Positions 1-11,755 are shown, counted from the first letter of the stretch. The stretch is 64,000 nucleotides of DNA from Calothrix sp. FI2-JRJ7 (GCA_019359675.1 JAHHGX010000070.1:124001-188000), one strand, 5' to 3'. Program-made: numbers and translations. The notes: a model not told the origin generated them from the letters alone.

Positions 1-512
1 GGATACAAGCCAGCTAACCGAGCTAAATCTACTGCTGCTTCGGTATGACCTGCACGTTTGAGAACTCCACCTTCTTTTGCCCGCAATGGGAAAATGTGAC
101 CAGGGCGCCGTAAGTCTTCTGGTTTAGTTGCGGGGTTTAAAGCTACTTGGATAGTTCTAGCGCGGTCTTCGGCGGAGATACCAGTACTAACACCTAAATT
201 AGGGCCTGCATCGATACTAACTGTGAATGCAGTTTGATTAGTATCTGTAATATTTCGCACCATCAAAGGCAAATCGAGTTCATCGAGACGCTCACCCATC
301 ATTGCCAAACAAATCAAACCGCGCGCTTCGACAGCCATAAAATTAATGGTGTCAGGTGTGGCAAATTGAGCAGCGCAAATTAAATCACCCTCGTTTTCGC
401 GGTTCTCGTCATCAACCACCACGATAGAACGACCAGCTTTTAAGTCAGCTAGGGCGGCATTAATCGGGTCAAATCTAAATTCTTGAGCTAGTTCTTCTTG
501 ATGCTGCGACAC
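1..512 (-). CDS. ribBA: RibBA, DHBP synthase part (3' end outside window)
   Basis: Bifunctional riboflavin enzyme: the N-terminal domain converts ribulose 5-phosphate to 3,4-dihydroxy-2-butanone 4-phosphate, and the C-terminal domain is GTP cyclohydrolase II. Only about 170 codons of the first domain are in the window, running off the left edge. Visible motifs are [11 protein letters not shown] (acidic metal-binding loop), [10 protein letters not shown] and [17 protein letters not shown], all typical of RibB. The start chosen is GTG at 512, the only good in-frame start before the conserved region. Whether the GTP cyclohydrolase part follows cannot be seen; fusion is the norm in cyanobacteria. 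It is divergent from argC. Confidence 0.9.
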   Translation of the reverse strand, partial: MSQHQEELAQEFRFDPINAALADLKAGRSIVVVDDENRENEGDLICAAQFATPDTINFMAVEARGLICLAMMGERLDELDLPLMVRNITDTNQTAFTVSIDAGPNLGVSTGISAEDRARTIQVALNPATKPEDLRRPGHIFPLRAKEGGVLKRAGHTEAAVDLARLAGLY

Positions 513-683
513 AAATGTTAATTATCCGGCGACCAATCGTAAATATCATTGTAGCTTATGATGTTAACTCACGAGTAAATTATTCTAATTCTCAGTTCTC
601 GATTCGCGCTGTTTGCGTTTTAATACTAGAGTGAGTTTTTGACTAAACAGCAAATTACAAAAACAGATAAGGATTTTGATATT

Positions 684-1742
684 ATGGGTAATTCTAGGCG
701 CGTAAGAGTTGGGATAGTTGGCGCGTCCGGTTATGGCGGAGTTCAGCTAGTGCGATTGTTAATAGACCACCCAGATGTAGAGGTAGTGTACATGGGAGGT
801 GATAGCACTACTGGTAAAAAATTTGCGGATATTTACCCGCACCTAGCACACGCAATTAACTTGACAGTTGAGAAGGTAGACCCGGAAGTTATTGCAGAAC
901 GTTGTGAAGTAGTGTTTCTTTCAGTTCCTAATGGTTTAGCTTGCCAAATGGCGCCTGTACTCTTGGCAAAAGGATGTAAAGTACTAGACTTAAGCGCCGA
1001 CTATAGATTTACTAATTTATCAACATACTCAGCATGGTACGGCAAAGAACGAAGCGACAATGAAACAGCATCAAAAGCCGTATATGGTTTACCAGAACTA
1101 TACCGCGAGCGCATAGCAGAAGCACAACTAGTAGGATGTCCTGGTTGCTATCCAACAGCGAGCTTACTTGCCTTATCACCACTACTTAAACAAGGATTAA
1201 TAGTACCTGAAACAGCCATTATCGACGCAAAATCTGGCACATCAGGTGGAGGACGTGAAGCCAAGGTTAATATGTTACTTGCAGAAGCAGATAACTCAAT
1301 AGCAGCATACGCTGTAGCAAAACACCGTCACACCCCAGAAATAGAGCAAATTTGTAGCGAACTAGCAGGACACGAACTAACAATCCAATTTACACCGCAC
1401 TTAGTACCAATGGTGCGCGGTATTCTCTCCACCGTCTACGCAAACCTTCGTGACCCAGGATTAGTACGTGACGACTTAATCACGATTTACCGCGCGTTCT
1501 ACCGTAATTCCCCGTGGGTCAAAATTTGTGACGCTGACACATACCCCCAAACAAAATGGGCATGTGGTAGTAACCTTTGTTACATAGGTATAGAAGTTGA
1601 CACCCGCACCGGGCGAGTTGTTGTAATGTCCGCCATCGACAACTTAATTAAAGGACAAGCCGGACAAGCAATTCAATGTATGAACCTCATGATGGGCTGG
1701 GATGAAACATTAGGACTACCCAAACTAGGCTTCTACCCCTAA
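684..1742 (+). CDS. argC: N-acetyl-gamma-glutamyl-phosphate reductase
   Basis: ArgC reduces N-acetylglutamyl phosphate to the semialdehyde with NADPH, the third step of arginine synthesis in the cytoplasm. The 352-residue product has the nucleotide-binding GASGYGG near its N-terminus, the catalytic cysteine in GCPGCYPT (about residue 155), KSGTSGGG, and the catalytic histidine in KHRHTPE. The frame is open upstream to a TTG at 639. ATG 684 is preferred because it is preceded by an AAGGA-type ribosome site and starts [16 protein letters not shown], matching cyanobacterial ArgC. It stands alone, with ribBA divergent upstream. Confidence 0.95.
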   Translation: MGNSRRVRVGIVGASGYGGVQLVRLLIDHPDVEVVYMGGDSTTGKKFADIYPHLAHAINLTVEKVDPEVIAERCEVVFLSVPNGLACQMAPVLLAKGCKVLDLSADYRFTNLSTYSAWYGKERSDNETASKAVYGLPELYRERIAEAQLVGCPGCYPTASLLALSPLLKQGLIVPETAIIDAKSGTSGGGREAKVNMLLAEADNSIAAYAVAKHRHTPEIEQICSELAGHELTIQFTPHLVPMVRGILSTVYANLRDPGLVRDDLITIYRAFYRNSPWVKICDADTYPQTKWACGSNLCYIGIEVDTRTGRVVVMSAIDNLIKGQAGQAIQCMNLMMGWDETLGLPKLGFYP

Positions 1743-1861
1743 TTTTAAAATTCTTGTGGCACAGAGTGGCACAGGCATCCTGCCTGTGTTACCCAACAAA
1801 TAACTTTGCATTAACACGCATTAAAGATTTTTACCACAGAGACACAGAGTACACAGAGTAA

Positions 1862-2818
1862 TACAATATCTACTCAGAATACAGAAAATTTTACTACTAC
1901 AGTCAAGGAGATAAATTTACTCTTTATAAAGCCAATGCTGTTTATCCTAAAAAGGGGGAGCCAGCTTTACCATTTACAAACCGTGTTGTAATCGAACCAG
2001 GTAGACATATTAATTTACCAGGGGTAGGAACAGTAAGGTCACTAGAATTGGTTGATTACTACTATTCCTCACAAACTTTTACGGTATCTCGTACTGCGGA
2101 TAGATGGTTTGTATCTTCAAATATAGATGCAGACCGTGTTCCACCAATCATGCACCTCGTCGAAAAAGTTGGGATTGATTTAGGTGTTAAAACCTTTGCT
2201 ACGTTATCTGATGGTTCAACGGTTACTGCTCCTAGTACTTTAAAAAAAGCGTTAACGAAGTTATCCGAAGGAAAAACCAAGCTAAACAAGTTTCAGTGGC
2301 GAAACCGAAAAAGGCAGTTAGGTAATAGAGTTGCATGTATACGTGCGTCTAAAAATGCCAAAAAGTTTTTTGACAAACAAGCTTCGTTTCATGCTCGCAT
2401 AGGTAACATACGCAGGGATTTCTTGCAGAAAACTACTACTCTTATGAGCAGAAAATACTACAAAATCCGAGTTGAGGACTTAAACGTGTCTGGAATGGTT
2501 GCTAATCACAAATTGGCAGAAGCGGTTTCCAGTTTGGGACTGTACGAGTTCCGGAGAATGCTTGACTATAAACAGTCTCACTACGGTAGTAAGTTAGAAG
2601 TTGTAGATAGGTGGTATCCAAGTTCTAAAACTTGTTCCAAGTGTGGACACGTTCAAGACATGAAATTATCAGATCGTGTTTTTAACTGTGGTGCCTGTTC
2701 TTATTCAATAGACCGAGATTTAAATGCTGCTATTAATCTGGAAAATGCAGATAATCATTTAGCAGCAATTAAAGAGAAGAAAACCATTAAACGGTCTAGA
2801 AAAAAGAACCTCGATTAA
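1862..2818 (+). pseudogene. tnpB: IS605-type TnpB, N-terminally truncated
   Basis: The C-terminal two thirds of a TnpB RNA-guided nuclease/transposase-accessory protein. From 1862 to 2818 one frame stays open after a TAA at 1859, but there is no normal N-terminus; the first usable start is TTG at 2048. All three RuvC parts are visible: GIDLGVKTFATLSDG (first Asp), RVEDLNVSGM (Glu) and DRDLNAAINL (last Asp). The zinc ribbon CSKCGH...CGACSYSIDRD is also intact. The missing portion is the N-terminal helical/target-recognition region. No TnpA gene is nearby. It is probably inactive as a nuclease, although the catalytic half is undamaged. Confidence 0.85.
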
Positions 2819-2949
2819 AGTTTTAAAGTATCGTAGTGACCCGTGGCTTGCGGTTGAAGCCCATATGGATGGGAAAACGCTTGTGGACTAGAAGGAGCCG
2901 ACTCCCTAGTATGAAGCAAGAAGTAAACGTTAAATCTATTCAATTTTGA
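2819..2949 (+). ncRNA. IS605 right end, candidate omega-RNA scaffold
   Basis: Directly after the tnpB stop lies sequence of the type found at right ends of cyanobacterial IS605/IS1341 elements. Two small hairpins are visible: CCCAT/ATGGG at 2860-2873 and GGAG/CTCC at 2894-2905. Then comes a conserved-looking tail ending about 2949 in TTCAATTTTGA. In TnpB systems the guide (omega or re) RNA comes from the tnpB 3' end plus this right end, with the guide just outside the element. The RNA assignment rests on position and hairpins only. Confidence 0.5.
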
Positions 2950-3007
2950 TAGTAGGTAGGTTTGAGTAAGTTTTATAGAGCAGGTTATGGAACGGATTTA
3001 ATGTGAA

Positions 3008-3026
3008 GACGCGATATTATCGCGTC
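3008..3026. repeat. Repeat D, short hairpin (GACGCGAT...ATCGCGTC)
   Basis: Near-perfect palindrome with GACGCGAT and ATCGCGTC arms. It is a degenerate member of the dispersed GTAGAGACG/CGTCTCTAC hairpin family seen at least six more times in this window. Confidence 0.6.
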
Positions 3027-3036
3027 CCATCATTTT

Positions 3037-3136
3037 AGGACTTACGTAAAGAAACCTGGTTTCTACGCAAAACCGTCGTTTTTATTACAAGTTATCGACA
3101 GAGAAACCAGGTTTCTAGAATTTTTGCGTAAGTCCT
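3037..3136. repeat. Repeat A copy 1, MITE-like 100-bp palindromic element
   Basis: Bounded by AGGACTTACG at 3037-3046 and its exact complement CGTAAGTCCT at 3127-3136. Inside are two AGAAACC/GGTTTCT palindromes (3050-3064 and 3102-3116). The central segment matches, in inverted orientation, the centre of the copy at 5353-5468. Lies just 3' of eno. Confidence 0.8.
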
Positions 3137-3144
3137 GCATTTAT

Positions 3145-4533
<1,389 letters not shown>

Positions 4534-4637
4534 TCAATTAGAAATAATTCATTAAATACCCTCACAATCTCCTCAAACTTTCCGCATAGTCTTTTAGTAA
4601 ACCCATACCTGAATCAATACAGAACAAAGTAAACAAA

Positions 4638-5276
4638 ATGACTCAATATCAACAAAAAACTCACCCTTACGTTTCACTGTTTGAAATCCCGGCTGGTTAT
4701 CTCAATATCATGGGCTATGTTGATGCATCAGAGGTAAATGGTCCTGGTTCGCGCGCCGTTGTTTGGGTGCAGGGGTGTATGCGTGAGTGTCCGGGTTGCT
4801 TTAATGAAGCTTCTTGGTCGTTTGAGATTAATCAACTCATATCTGTAGATAACCTGGTTGAAAAAATCCTTGCTGACTCTCGTAACCAAGGAGTAACTTT
4901 TTCAGGTGGAGAACCCTTTTGGCAAGCTTCTGCACTCTCTAACGTTGCTAAAAAGGTCAAAGCAGCAGGTTTAAATGTCATGTCCTTTACTGGCTTTACC
5001 CTAGAACAACTCCAATCTGATTATGCCCCAGCTGGCGCCCAAGACTTATTAACACAACTTGATATTTTGATTGATGGCGCCTATGTTGAGGGGTTAGCGG
5101 TGAACTCTCCTAATTCTCCGGTTTCTTCGAGTAACCAGCGAGTCCATGTTTTTAACCCAGCGCTCTCTGACAAAATTAATTGGGCTAGCGACCAGCTTGA
5201 GGTTCATATTTTTAAGGATGGTAGCCGCTTAATAACTGGTTATCAAGGAGGTTTGGAGTTGACGACTGAGGATTAA
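4638..5276 (+). CDS. Radical SAM protein, NrdG-like activase
   Basis: Small 212-residue radical S-adenosylmethionine protein. The cluster motif is CMRECPGC (CxxxCxxC, about residues 47-54), followed by FSGGEPFWQ, the SAM-binding GGE motif. Length and layout match the 4Fe-4S single-domain family that includes NrdG and PflA activases, which make a glycyl radical on a partner enzyme. No anaerobic ribonucleotide reductase or formate lyase gene is in the window, so the partner is unknown. An internal ATG at MGYVDASEVNGPG is an alternative start. Divergent from eno, with about 200 bases between them. Confidence 0.75.
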   Translation: MTQYQQKTHPYVSLFEIPAGYLNIMGYVDASEVNGPGSRAVVWVQGCMRECPGCFNEASWSFEINQLISVDNLVEKILADSRNQGVTFSGGEPFWQASALSNVAKKVKAAGLNVMSFTGFTLEQLQSDYAPAGAQDLLTQLDILIDGAYVEGLAVNSPNSPVSSSNQRVHVFNPALSDKINWASDQLEVHIFKDGSRLITGYQGGLELTTED

Positions 5277-5302
5277 GTTTATAGGTGGGGTGGGGAAGGG
5301 GA

Positions 5303-5490
5303 GGGCGGGTTTACTCGTTCCTTATACTATGTTTATTAGTTATGTTTATTACAGGACTTACGCATGAAAACCTAGAAACCTGGAATATACGTTGATAACA
5401 TGTAATAAAATGACGATTTGTCTGCGACAATGAATGCGTAGAAACCAGGTTTATGCAGCGTAAGTCCTATATTAGTGGGTTAACCCGCCC
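5303..5490. repeat. Repeat F copy 1, split by a repeat A copy
   Basis: The outer arms GGGCGGGTTTA (from 5303) and GGGTTAACCCGCCC (5477-5490) match the ends of the compact F copies at 35114 and 40146. Here the arms are about 165 bases apart because repeat A copy 2 lies between them. Confidence 0.65.
5353..5468. repeat. Repeat A copy 2
   Basis: 116 bases bounded by AGGACTTACG and CGTAAGTCCT, with an AGAAACCAGGTTT motif near the right end. The centre (GTTGATAACATGTAATAAAA and on) is homologous, in the opposite orientation, to the centre of the copy at 3037-3136. Sits between the radical SAM gene and the LolA-like gene. Confidence 0.8.
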
Positions 5491-5500
5491 TTACGAATAT

Positions 5501-5530
5501 ATATCCGTTACATCCGTTACATCCGTTGCC
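5501..5530. repeat. Tandem nonamer ATCCGTTAC, three units
   Basis: Three consecutive units of ATCCGTTAC, the last ending in GCC. The same array occurs on the other strand at 32307-32335, and one degenerate unit occurs at about 40092-40110. It resembles the short tandem repeats of filamentous cyanobacteria. It is too short and has no spacers, so it is not a CRISPR array. Confidence 0.7.
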
Positions 5531-5639
5531 AACGACCCATTACCAAAAGCTATACTAGACTAGGTATAGATATCAAATTTTATACCATTAACTCAAAACG
5601 CTACGACAAAACCGTTTCAATAATTCTAGTGTGAGAAAT

Positions 5640-6506
5640 ATGGTTTCAGTTTCAAAATATTTAGCAAGTGCAGTAAGTATAATTGCTGTAACATTTGGGT
5701 CTATTGGTTATAGTAATGCAGTACCTACCCACTCGGCAGTTCCAGCGAGTCTATCTATAGCGTCATCGTCAAAACCTGCAACGGCAACTCCTTCTCAATT
5801 AGATTTGCCATTACTGATTAAAACAGGAGAAAGTTTTTTTAAGGGTAGTAATTATCAAACTGTATCGCAAATGCAGTTAAGAGGAACAAAGCAAGGTACA
5901 GATGTTACCTTTTATATACAAGCCAAAACTACAGTCAATTCTACGAATCAATTTAGGTCAGAAATTGCCTTTACTCAAGATGGTAAACTAAGTAAAGAAT
6001 CCGCAGTTGTTGTTTCTGATGGTAAACAAGTTTACATATATAGACCAGATTTAAAACAATATAGTATAATTTCATCTCAAGCCTTTAATAAGTCAGATGA
6101 TTCGTTTTTAATTGGTCTTTCTTCTTCGTTTTTCCTTGAATTCGCTGATAATATGGGTAAATATATTGCTAGCGGCGCCTTATCGCAACCAGAAGTTATC
6201 AAAGAAATTAGCGCAGCAGCAAATCAATCAATTCAAGGAGAAACACGCGACATCGAAGGCAAGCAAACATACGTGTATTCATTCAACGACCCCAAACAAG
6301 GATATACTATAAGTGCTTTCGTTAACCCACAACTAGCCAATCTCGAACAAATGCAAATTGTTGGCAAAGACGACGGGTTAGATATTGCAATAATCGAAAA
6401 AATCCAGCAGCGCACCGAAGTCAAAAATCTGGCACCACAAACCTTCAAATTTACACCACCATTAGGCGCCAAAAAAGTAAAATCCCTATCAATTAGCCCA
6501 TTTTAA
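5640..6506 (+). CDS. Secreted LolA-like/DUF2092-type protein
   Basis: 288-residue predicted exported protein. An N-terminal hydrophobic stretch (about residues 6-24, ending near SNA) looks like a signal peptide, followed by a Ser/Ala/Thr/Pro-rich linker. The body reads like the LolA-like, lipoprotein-carrier beta fold of DUF2092: repeated short strands, VVSDGKQVYIYRPDLKQY, and a helix before IQGETRDIEGKQTYVY. Such proteins are thought to bind hydrophobic ligands in the periplasm; the actual ligand is unknown. A GTG at 5631 is an alternative start, but ATG 5640 places the signal peptide correctly. A hairpin repeat follows the gene. Confidence 0.6.
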   Translation: MVSVSKYLASAVSIIAVTFGSIGYSNAVPTHSAVPASLSIASSSKPATATPSQLDLPLLIKTGESFFKGSNYQTVSQMQLRGTKQGTDVTFYIQAKTTVNSTNQFRSEIAFTQDGKLSKESAVVVSDGKQVYIYRPDLKQYSIISSQAFNKSDDSFLIGLSSSFFLEFADNMGKYIASGALSQPEVIKEISAAANQSIQGETRDIEGKQTYVYSFNDPKQGYTISAFVNPQLANLEQMQIVGKDDGLDIAIIEKIQQRTEVKNLAPQTFKFTPPLGAKKVKSLSISPF

Positions 6507-6512
6507 AATATT

Positions 6513-6619
6513 TAATCCCCCCAACCCCCCTTATTAAGGGGGGCTTTAAATCTTGTTTTTAGTTTATTAAGGCATATTTTTAAATCATATTCCCTTATTA
6601 AGGGGGGCAAGGGGGGATC
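6513..6619. repeat. Repeat E, large inverted repeat of C/G runs
   Basis: Left arm AATCCCCCCAACCCCCCTTA and right arm (6594-6619) are near-complements, and each contains a CCTTATTAAGG palindrome. A related single copy is at 34088-34115. Located between the LolA-like gene and gloA, where it may also act as a transcription stop. Confidence 0.75.
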
Positions 6620-6662
6620 AAAACGACTAAAATCTTTATAAGAAGCTCGAAGGAATAAAATT

Positions 6663-7097
6663 ATGCGTTTACTACACACAATGCTGCGGGTGGGGAATCT
6701 TGAAGAGTCGTTAAAGTTTTACTGCAACGTCCTGGGGATGAAATTACTACGACGAAAGGATTATCCGGGTGGAGAATTTACACTCGCGTTTGTTGGGTAT
6801 GGTGACGAATCTGATACATCGGTGCTAGAACTCACTTATAACTGGGGTAAAGAAAAATATGATTTAGGCGATGCTTATGGTCATATTGCACTTGGGGTGG
6901 ATGATATTTATGCTACCTGCGATGAAGTTAAAAAGCTTGGTGGTAAGGTAACGCGCGAACCGGGACCCATGAAACACGGTTCAACTGTGATTGCATTTAT
7001 TGAAGACCCCGATGGTTATAAGGTAGAACTAATACAGTTGGGTACTCAGGGTTCAGAAGCCAAAAATGAAACTAATCAACAGTTAGTTAATAAGTAA
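6663..7097 (+). CDS. gloA: Lactoylglutathione lyase (glyoxalase I)
   Basis: Isomerises the hemithioacetal of methylglyoxal and glutathione to S-lactoylglutathione, the first step of methylglyoxal detoxification. The 144-residue product has the two beta-alpha-beta modules of the family: [20 protein letters not shown] with the metal-ligand histidine, [10 protein letters not shown] with a glutamate ligand, [11 protein letters not shown] with the second histidine, and [14 protein letters not shown] with the last glutamate. An AGGA ribosome site precedes ATG 6663. The porin gene follows after 20 bases, so the two may be co-transcribed. Confidence 0.93.
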   Translation: MRLLHTMLRVGNLEESLKFYCNVLGMKLLRRKDYPGGEFTLAFVGYGDESDTSVLELTYNWGKEKYDLGDAYGHIALGVDDIYATCDEVKKLGGKVTREPGPMKHGSTVIAFIEDPDGYKVELIQLGTQGSEAKNETNQQLVNK

Positions 7098-7120
7098 TTT
7101 TTACATATAGTGCAGGTGTG

Positions 7121-8722
7121 ATGGAGTTGAAGCCTAAACAGTATACGCGGTTGTCGCAGTTGCAACCGCCCCCTAAACTCATTGGTTTATTGAGTTGCGG
7201 TATATTTAGCCAGTTGTGTTTCCCTTCAATGGCATCTTTACCACATCATGAGGCGCCTACACTTGACGTAGGTGTTCAAGTTGCAGAATTTTCACCCATC
7301 GCTGCTGACCCTGCAACAACTCCAGATGCCAACCCAGATGCATTAGAACAATTACCAATGGTGAACGAACTAGAGGACGTTAAGCCAACTGATTGGGCAT
7401 ATACTGCGTTAAAGTCGTTGATGGAACGTTACGGTATATTATCAGCATATCCTGACAAAACATTTCGCGGTAATAAACCAATGACGCGATACGAGTTTGC
7501 AGCAGCACTGGCAACAACTCTTGATAAAATCGAAGGAATACTTGCGAATGCCATTGGTGACCAATATGTTCGGCAAGATGCAATTACAGTTCGGCGCCTG
7601 CAAAAAGAGTATGCTACTGTATTAAGCCAAGTTAGAGAGCGTATTGACAATACAGAGTATAAAGCTGCGGAACTTGAAGCAAATCAATTTTCTACCACAA
7701 CTAAACTCCAAGGACAACAAATAGCTGGCATTACAGGGGGAAGTAGTGCTTCGAGTACAATTGTTTCGCGTACTCGTTTGAACTTAATAACCAGCTTTAA
7801 TCAAAAAGATTTACTCGTCACACAGTTAGAGTCAGGTAATAACGGTAGTGATGCTGTGGGAGCAGAACAGCGAGAAGGGTTTAATTTATTGGGTAGTAAT
7901 GGATTATTTGCCAATGCTGGTGGGCTAGATTATAGTGATGTTGAATCAAATTTGAAATTAAGGCGCCTATACTACACATTTCGTCCCCAGGATGACCTAG
8001 CAGTAACAGTAGGGGCAAAAATGGCGCCACGTGATTTTATCGATAAAAACTCTTATGCTAACGATGAAGCACTTGATTTTAGTTCCGGTATATTTTTAAA
8101 TAATCCACTTATCGTCCAAAATCAAATTGACCGTACATCTGGTGCAGGTGTTGCCGTCGCATGGAGTCCAAAAGATAGTAAATTTGCAGCACGTGGTTTA
8201 TATATAGCAGCAGACGCAAATCAACCAACTCAAGGCATATCGGGGGATAGGCGCCAAGCGAGCGTAGAATTAGAATATGCTCCCAGCAATCAGCTAAAAT
8301 TAAAATTACAATATACTAACGCTCAAATTAACGACTCTGATATCAACGCTTTTGGTTTTAACGCCGAGTATCGTCTAAGTCTAAACACAGGATTTTTTGG
8401 AAGAGTAGGATACGGAAGTTACGAAGGATTTAACAACGCTATCAACCGTAATTTAGAAGCACATCCTTTTAGTTGGTCAGTAGGTTTACAACAGCGTAAC
8501 CTTGTCATACCGGGAACCCTTGCCGGAGTAGCAGTTGGTCAACCATTTGTAACAGGTGACTTAGGAAACGCAACTCAAACTAACTTCGAGGCATTTTATA
8601 ACCTTAGACTTAGCGACAGCGTAAGCGTCACCCCCATATTCACCGTCGTCACCAACCCCGATAACGACAAAGATAACGGTACAATCTGGCAAAGCACCCT
8701 CAGAACAGTGTTTTCATTTTAA
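7121..8722 (+). CDS. SLH-domain OprB-type outer membrane porin
   Basis: 533-residue outer membrane protein. It has an N-terminal hydrophobic region (about 20-40), then an SLH domain (about 85-140: VKPTDWAYTALKSLMERYG, FRGNKPMTRYEFAAAL) that anchors to the cell wall. A predicted coiled coil (about 140-200) follows, then a long beta-barrel region rich in alternating aromatic residues and ending in phenylalanine (TVFSF). This is the usual layout of cyanobacterial somb/iron-uptake porins. GTG 7118 directly precedes ATG 7121; either could start translation. The substrate cannot be told from sequence. Confidence 0.9.
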   Translation: MELKPKQYTRLSQLQPPPKLIGLLSCGIFSQLCFPSMASLPHHEAPTLDVGVQVAEFSPIAADPATTPDANPDALEQLPMVNELEDVKPTDWAYTALKSLMERYGILSAYPDKTFRGNKPMTRYEFAAALATTLDKIEGILANAIGDQYVRQDAITVRRLQKEYATVLSQVRERIDNTEYKAAELEANQFSTTTKLQGQQIAGITGGSSASSTIVSRTRLNLITSFNQKDLLVTQLESGNNGSDAVGAEQREGFNLLGSNGLFANAGGLDYSDVESNLKLRRLYYTFRPQDDLAVTVGAKMAPRDFIDKNSYANDEALDFSSGIFLNNPLIVQNQIDRTSGAGVAVAWSPKDSKFAARGLYIAADANQPTQGISGDRRQASVELEYAPSNQLKLKLQYTNAQINDSDINAFGFNAEYRLSLNTGFFGRVGYGSYEGFNNAINRNLEAHPFSWSVGLQQRNLVIPGTLAGVAVGQPFVTGDLGNATQTNFEAFYNLRLSDSVSVTPIFTVVTNPDNDKDNGTIWQSTLRTVFSF

Positions 8723-9085
8723 TACAACCAACTCCTGGTATGGTGGGCACTGCCCACCTTACTCACGAGTTAAGAGTTAAAATTAATAGTGGGTATTAAA
8801 TAAATCAACATCTCTTAACATGCCATAATCTTTTAAACAGCTAGCCTCTCTTCTAGCTTTTTGTACTAGTTACAATAAAGTTGGCGCCGAGGTTTAAGCT
8901 TTTAGCATGATGAAGCCTTACTGAAAAGGCTGCAAAATGCGAGTATATATATTGTAGATAATTATGCTAAGTCTCTACATTCTTAACTTGTAAGGTGCGT
9001 GACGCTAGTAAATCATTCATTTTATTCCAGAATTGTTATGGCGTCACGCACCCTACTCCTAACTCTTAACTCATAACTATTTAAA
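8723..9085. other. Intergenic region porin-clpB
   Basis: 363 bases without a gene. It holds a short palindrome GGTGGGCACTGCCCACC (about 8741-8758), a second form of which occurs near 32430. It also holds repeat C copy 1 (8991-9056) and, just before clpB, heptamer-like CTAACTC units (9055-9078). No clear promoter elements or CIRCE operator for clpB were seen. Confidence 0.6.
8991..9056. repeat. Repeat C copy 1
   Basis: Inverted repeat with arms of the form AGGTGCGTGACGC and GCGTCACGCACC about 35 bases apart. One of six copies in the window; family consensus arms are GTAGGGTGCGTGACGCT and its complement. Confidence 0.85.
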
Positions 9086-11755
9086 ATGCAGCCTACAGAC
9101 CCCGATAAATTTACAGATAAAGCTTGGGATATCATTGTCAAGTCGCAGGATATCGTTCGTGCTTACCAACAGCAGCAGTTGGATGTTGAGCATTTAATTA
9201 TTGCTGCCTTACAACAAGATAACGGATTAGCCGCGCGTTTAATTAACCGTGCAGGCGCCGATGCCAATAAAATACTACAGCAACTCGAAGATTACGCGCG
9301 TCGTCAGCCAAAAGTAGCTCGTGGCGAACAATTGTATTTAGGTCGCAGTTTAGACACAATGCTCGACCGTGCAGAAGAAGCACGGGTACGAATGAAAGAT
9401 TCGTTTATATCAGTAGAGCATATGCTGTTGGGTTTTGTTGATGATGAACGTGTCGGAAAAAAAGTTCTCAAAAACGTTGACCTAGATGTAACGAAGTTAG
9501 AGACTACAATAAAAACGGTACGTGGTAGTCAAAAAGTCACCGACCAAAACCCAGAGTCACGTTACGAAGCACTACAAAAGTTTGGACGCGATTTGACGGA
9601 AGCTGCAAAAGCTGGGAAACTTGACCCTGTAATTGGGCGTGATGATGAAATTCGTCGAGTTATCCAAGTACTATCGCGACGCAGTAAAAATAACCCTGTG
9701 TTAATTGGTGAACCTGGAGTCGGTAAAACTGCTATTGCCGAAGCGTTAGCGCAACGGATAGTAAATGGTGACGTTCCAGAATCTTTGAAAAACCGTCAGT
9801 TAATTTCGCTGGATATTGGTAGTTTAATTGCAGGCGCCAAATATCGTGGTGAATTTGAAGACCGTCTTAAAGCGGTTCTACGTGAAGTTACTGAATCGAA
9901 CGGGCAAATAGTTTTATTTATAGATGAGCTACACACCGTTGTTGGTGCAGGTTCTGGGCAACAAGGCTCAATGGATGCCGGAAATTTGCTCAAGCCAATG
10001 TTAGCACGTGGTGAATTACGGTGTATCGGCGCCAGTACTTTGGATGAGTACCGTAAATATATAGAGAAAGATGCCGCATTAGAAAGACGTTTTCAACAAG
10101 TATATGTAGACCAACCCACCGTTGAAAATACAATCTCGATATTACGGGGTTTAAAAGAACGTTACGAAGTTCACCATAACGTCAAAATATCTGATAGTGC
10201 GTTAGTAGCTGCTGCCACATTATCCGCACGTTATATTTCTGACCGTTTTCTACCTGACAAAGCGATTGACTTAGTTGACGAAGCTGCCGCACAATTGAAA
10301 ATGGAAATCACTTCCAAACCAGCGGACTTAGAAGCGATAGATAGGCGCCTAATGCAGTTGGAAATGGAAAAGCTTTCCTTAGCAGGAGAAGAAAAAACAA
10401 CTCTACAAACCAAAGAAAGATTGCAACGTATTGAGTCAGAAATTTCGAGCTTAACCGAAAAACAGCACGAATTAAATGACCAATGGCAAGGTGAGAAAAA
10501 TATATTAGAAGCAATTAGTGCCTTAAAGCAAGAAGAAGAAAAGCTGCGGGTACAAATTGAGCAAGCCGAACGCGCATATGATTTGAATAAAGCAGCGCAG
10601 TTAAAGTACGGCAAATTAGAAGGAGTGCAGCGCGAACGCGAAGCCAAAGAAACCCAATTAGTAGACTTGCAAAGCGAAGGTTCAACTTTATTACGTGAGC
10701 AAGTAACCGAAGCTGATATTGCTGAAATTGTTGCTAAATGGACAGGTATTCCTGTAAACCGTTTATTAGAATCGGAACGGAAAAAGCTTCTACAACTCGA
10801 AAGTCATTTACATTTACGTGTAGTAGGACAATCTGAAGCAGTCGAAAAAGTTTCTGCTGCCATACGGAGGGCACGTGCAGGATTAAAAGACCTTAGCCGT
10901 CCCATTGGTTCATTCTTATTTATGGGACCAACAGGTGTAGGAAAAACTGAGTTAGCGCGCGCATTAGCACAATTTATGTTTGACTCCGACGATGCTATAG
11001 TGCGTCTCGATATGTCTGAGTACATGGAAAAACACTCAGTATCTCGACTCGTGGGCGCCCCTCCAGGATACGTTGGTTACGAAGAAGGAGGACAACTTTC
11101 CGAAGCAATACGGCGCCGTCCTTACTCAGTAGTACTTTTGGATGAAGTCGAAAAAGCACATCCAGATGTATTTAATATACTTTTACAAGTACTCGATGAC
11201 GGTAGAATTACCGACTCCCAAGGACGTGCCGTAGACTTTCGTAACACCGTAATTGTCATGACCAGCAACATCGGTAGTGAACATATCCTTGATATTTCTG
11301 GCGATGACAATCAGTATGAAAAAATGCGTAACCGCGTATTAGAATCACTTCGAGTACACTTCCGTCCCGAATTCGTCAACCGCGTCGATGATTTGATAAT
11401 CTTCCATCCTCTCAGCCGTAGCGAAATGGGTCAAATCATTAGAATTCAACTCAAACGAGTCGAAAACTTACTCGCAGACCAAAAAATCAGCTTAGAAATA
11501 TCCAAAGAAGCTTGCGAGTATTTAATCGAAGTCGGTTACGACCCAACATATGGCGCTAGACCCATCAAACGCGCAATACAAAGAGAAGTCGAGAACACTT
11601 TAGCAACCAAAATTCTCGAAAACACCTTTGTCCCCGGAGACACCGTTATTATCGACAAAGCAGAACACGGTTTGTCTTTTGATAAAAAGGCGCCTGCCAA
11701 AATACCCGTAGCTCAAACAACCGTCCAACTAATCGAAACAACCTCTGAAGTCTAG
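9086..11755 (+). CDS. clpB: ClpB disaggregase (Hsp100)
   Basis: Hexameric AAA+ chaperone that threads aggregated protein through its pore and works with DnaK. The 889 residues show, in order, a Clp N-domain (1-150), first AAA module with Walker A GEPGVGKT (about 208-215) and Walker [15 protein letters not shown], the long coiled-coil middle domain (about 400-540) that separates ClpB from ClpA/C, then second Walker A GPTGVGKT (about 614-621) and [11 protein letters not shown]. No IGF/L ClpP-docking loop was noticed, as expected for ClpB. It has an extra C-terminal tail. Cyanobacteria often carry two clpB genes; which one this is cannot be decided here. Confidence 0.96.
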   Translation: MQPTDPDKFTDKAWDIIVKSQDIVRAYQQQQLDVEHLIIAALQQDNGLAARLINRAGADANKILQQLEDYARRQPKVARGEQLYLGRSLDTMLDRAEEARVRMKDSFISVEHMLLGFVDDERVGKKVLKNVDLDVTKLETTIKTVRGSQKVTDQNPESRYEALQKFGRDLTEAAKAGKLDPVIGRDDEIRRVIQVLSRRSKNNPVLIGEPGVGKTAIAEALAQRIVNGDVPESLKNRQLISLDIGSLIAGAKYRGEFEDRLKAVLREVTESNGQIVLFIDELHTVVGAGSGQQGSMDAGNLLKPMLARGELRCIGASTLDEYRKYIEKDAALERRFQQVYVDQPTVENTISILRGLKERYEVHHNVKISDSALVAAATLSARYISDRFLPDKAIDLVDEAAAQLKMEITSKPADLEAIDRRLMQLEMEKLSLAGEEKTTLQTKERLQRIESEISSLTEKQHELNDQWQGEKNILEAISALKQEEEKLRVQIEQAERAYDLNKAAQLKYGKLEGVQREREAKETQLVDLQSEGSTLLREQVTEADIAEIVAKWTGIPVNRLLESERKKLLQLESHLHLRVVGQSEAVEKVSAAIRRARAGLKDLSRPIGSFLFMGPTGVGKTELARALAQFMFDSDDAIVRLDMSEYMEKHSVSRLVGAPPGYVGYEEGGQLSEAIRRRPYSVVLLDEVEKAHPDVFNILLQVLDDGRITDSQGRAVDFRNTVIVMTSNIGSEHILDISGDDNQYEKMRNRVLESLRVHFRPEFVNRVDDLIIFHPLSRSEMGQIIRIQLKRVENLLADQKISLEISKEACEYLIEVGYDPTYGARPIKRAIQREVENTLATKILENTFVPGDTVIIDKAEHGLSFDKKAPAKIPVAQTTVQLIETTSEV

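Noticed and set aside
5501-5530. Tandem repeat considered as a CRISPR seed
   Set aside because: Nine-base contiguous units with no spacers and no cas genes in the window; no CRISPR array seen anywhere.
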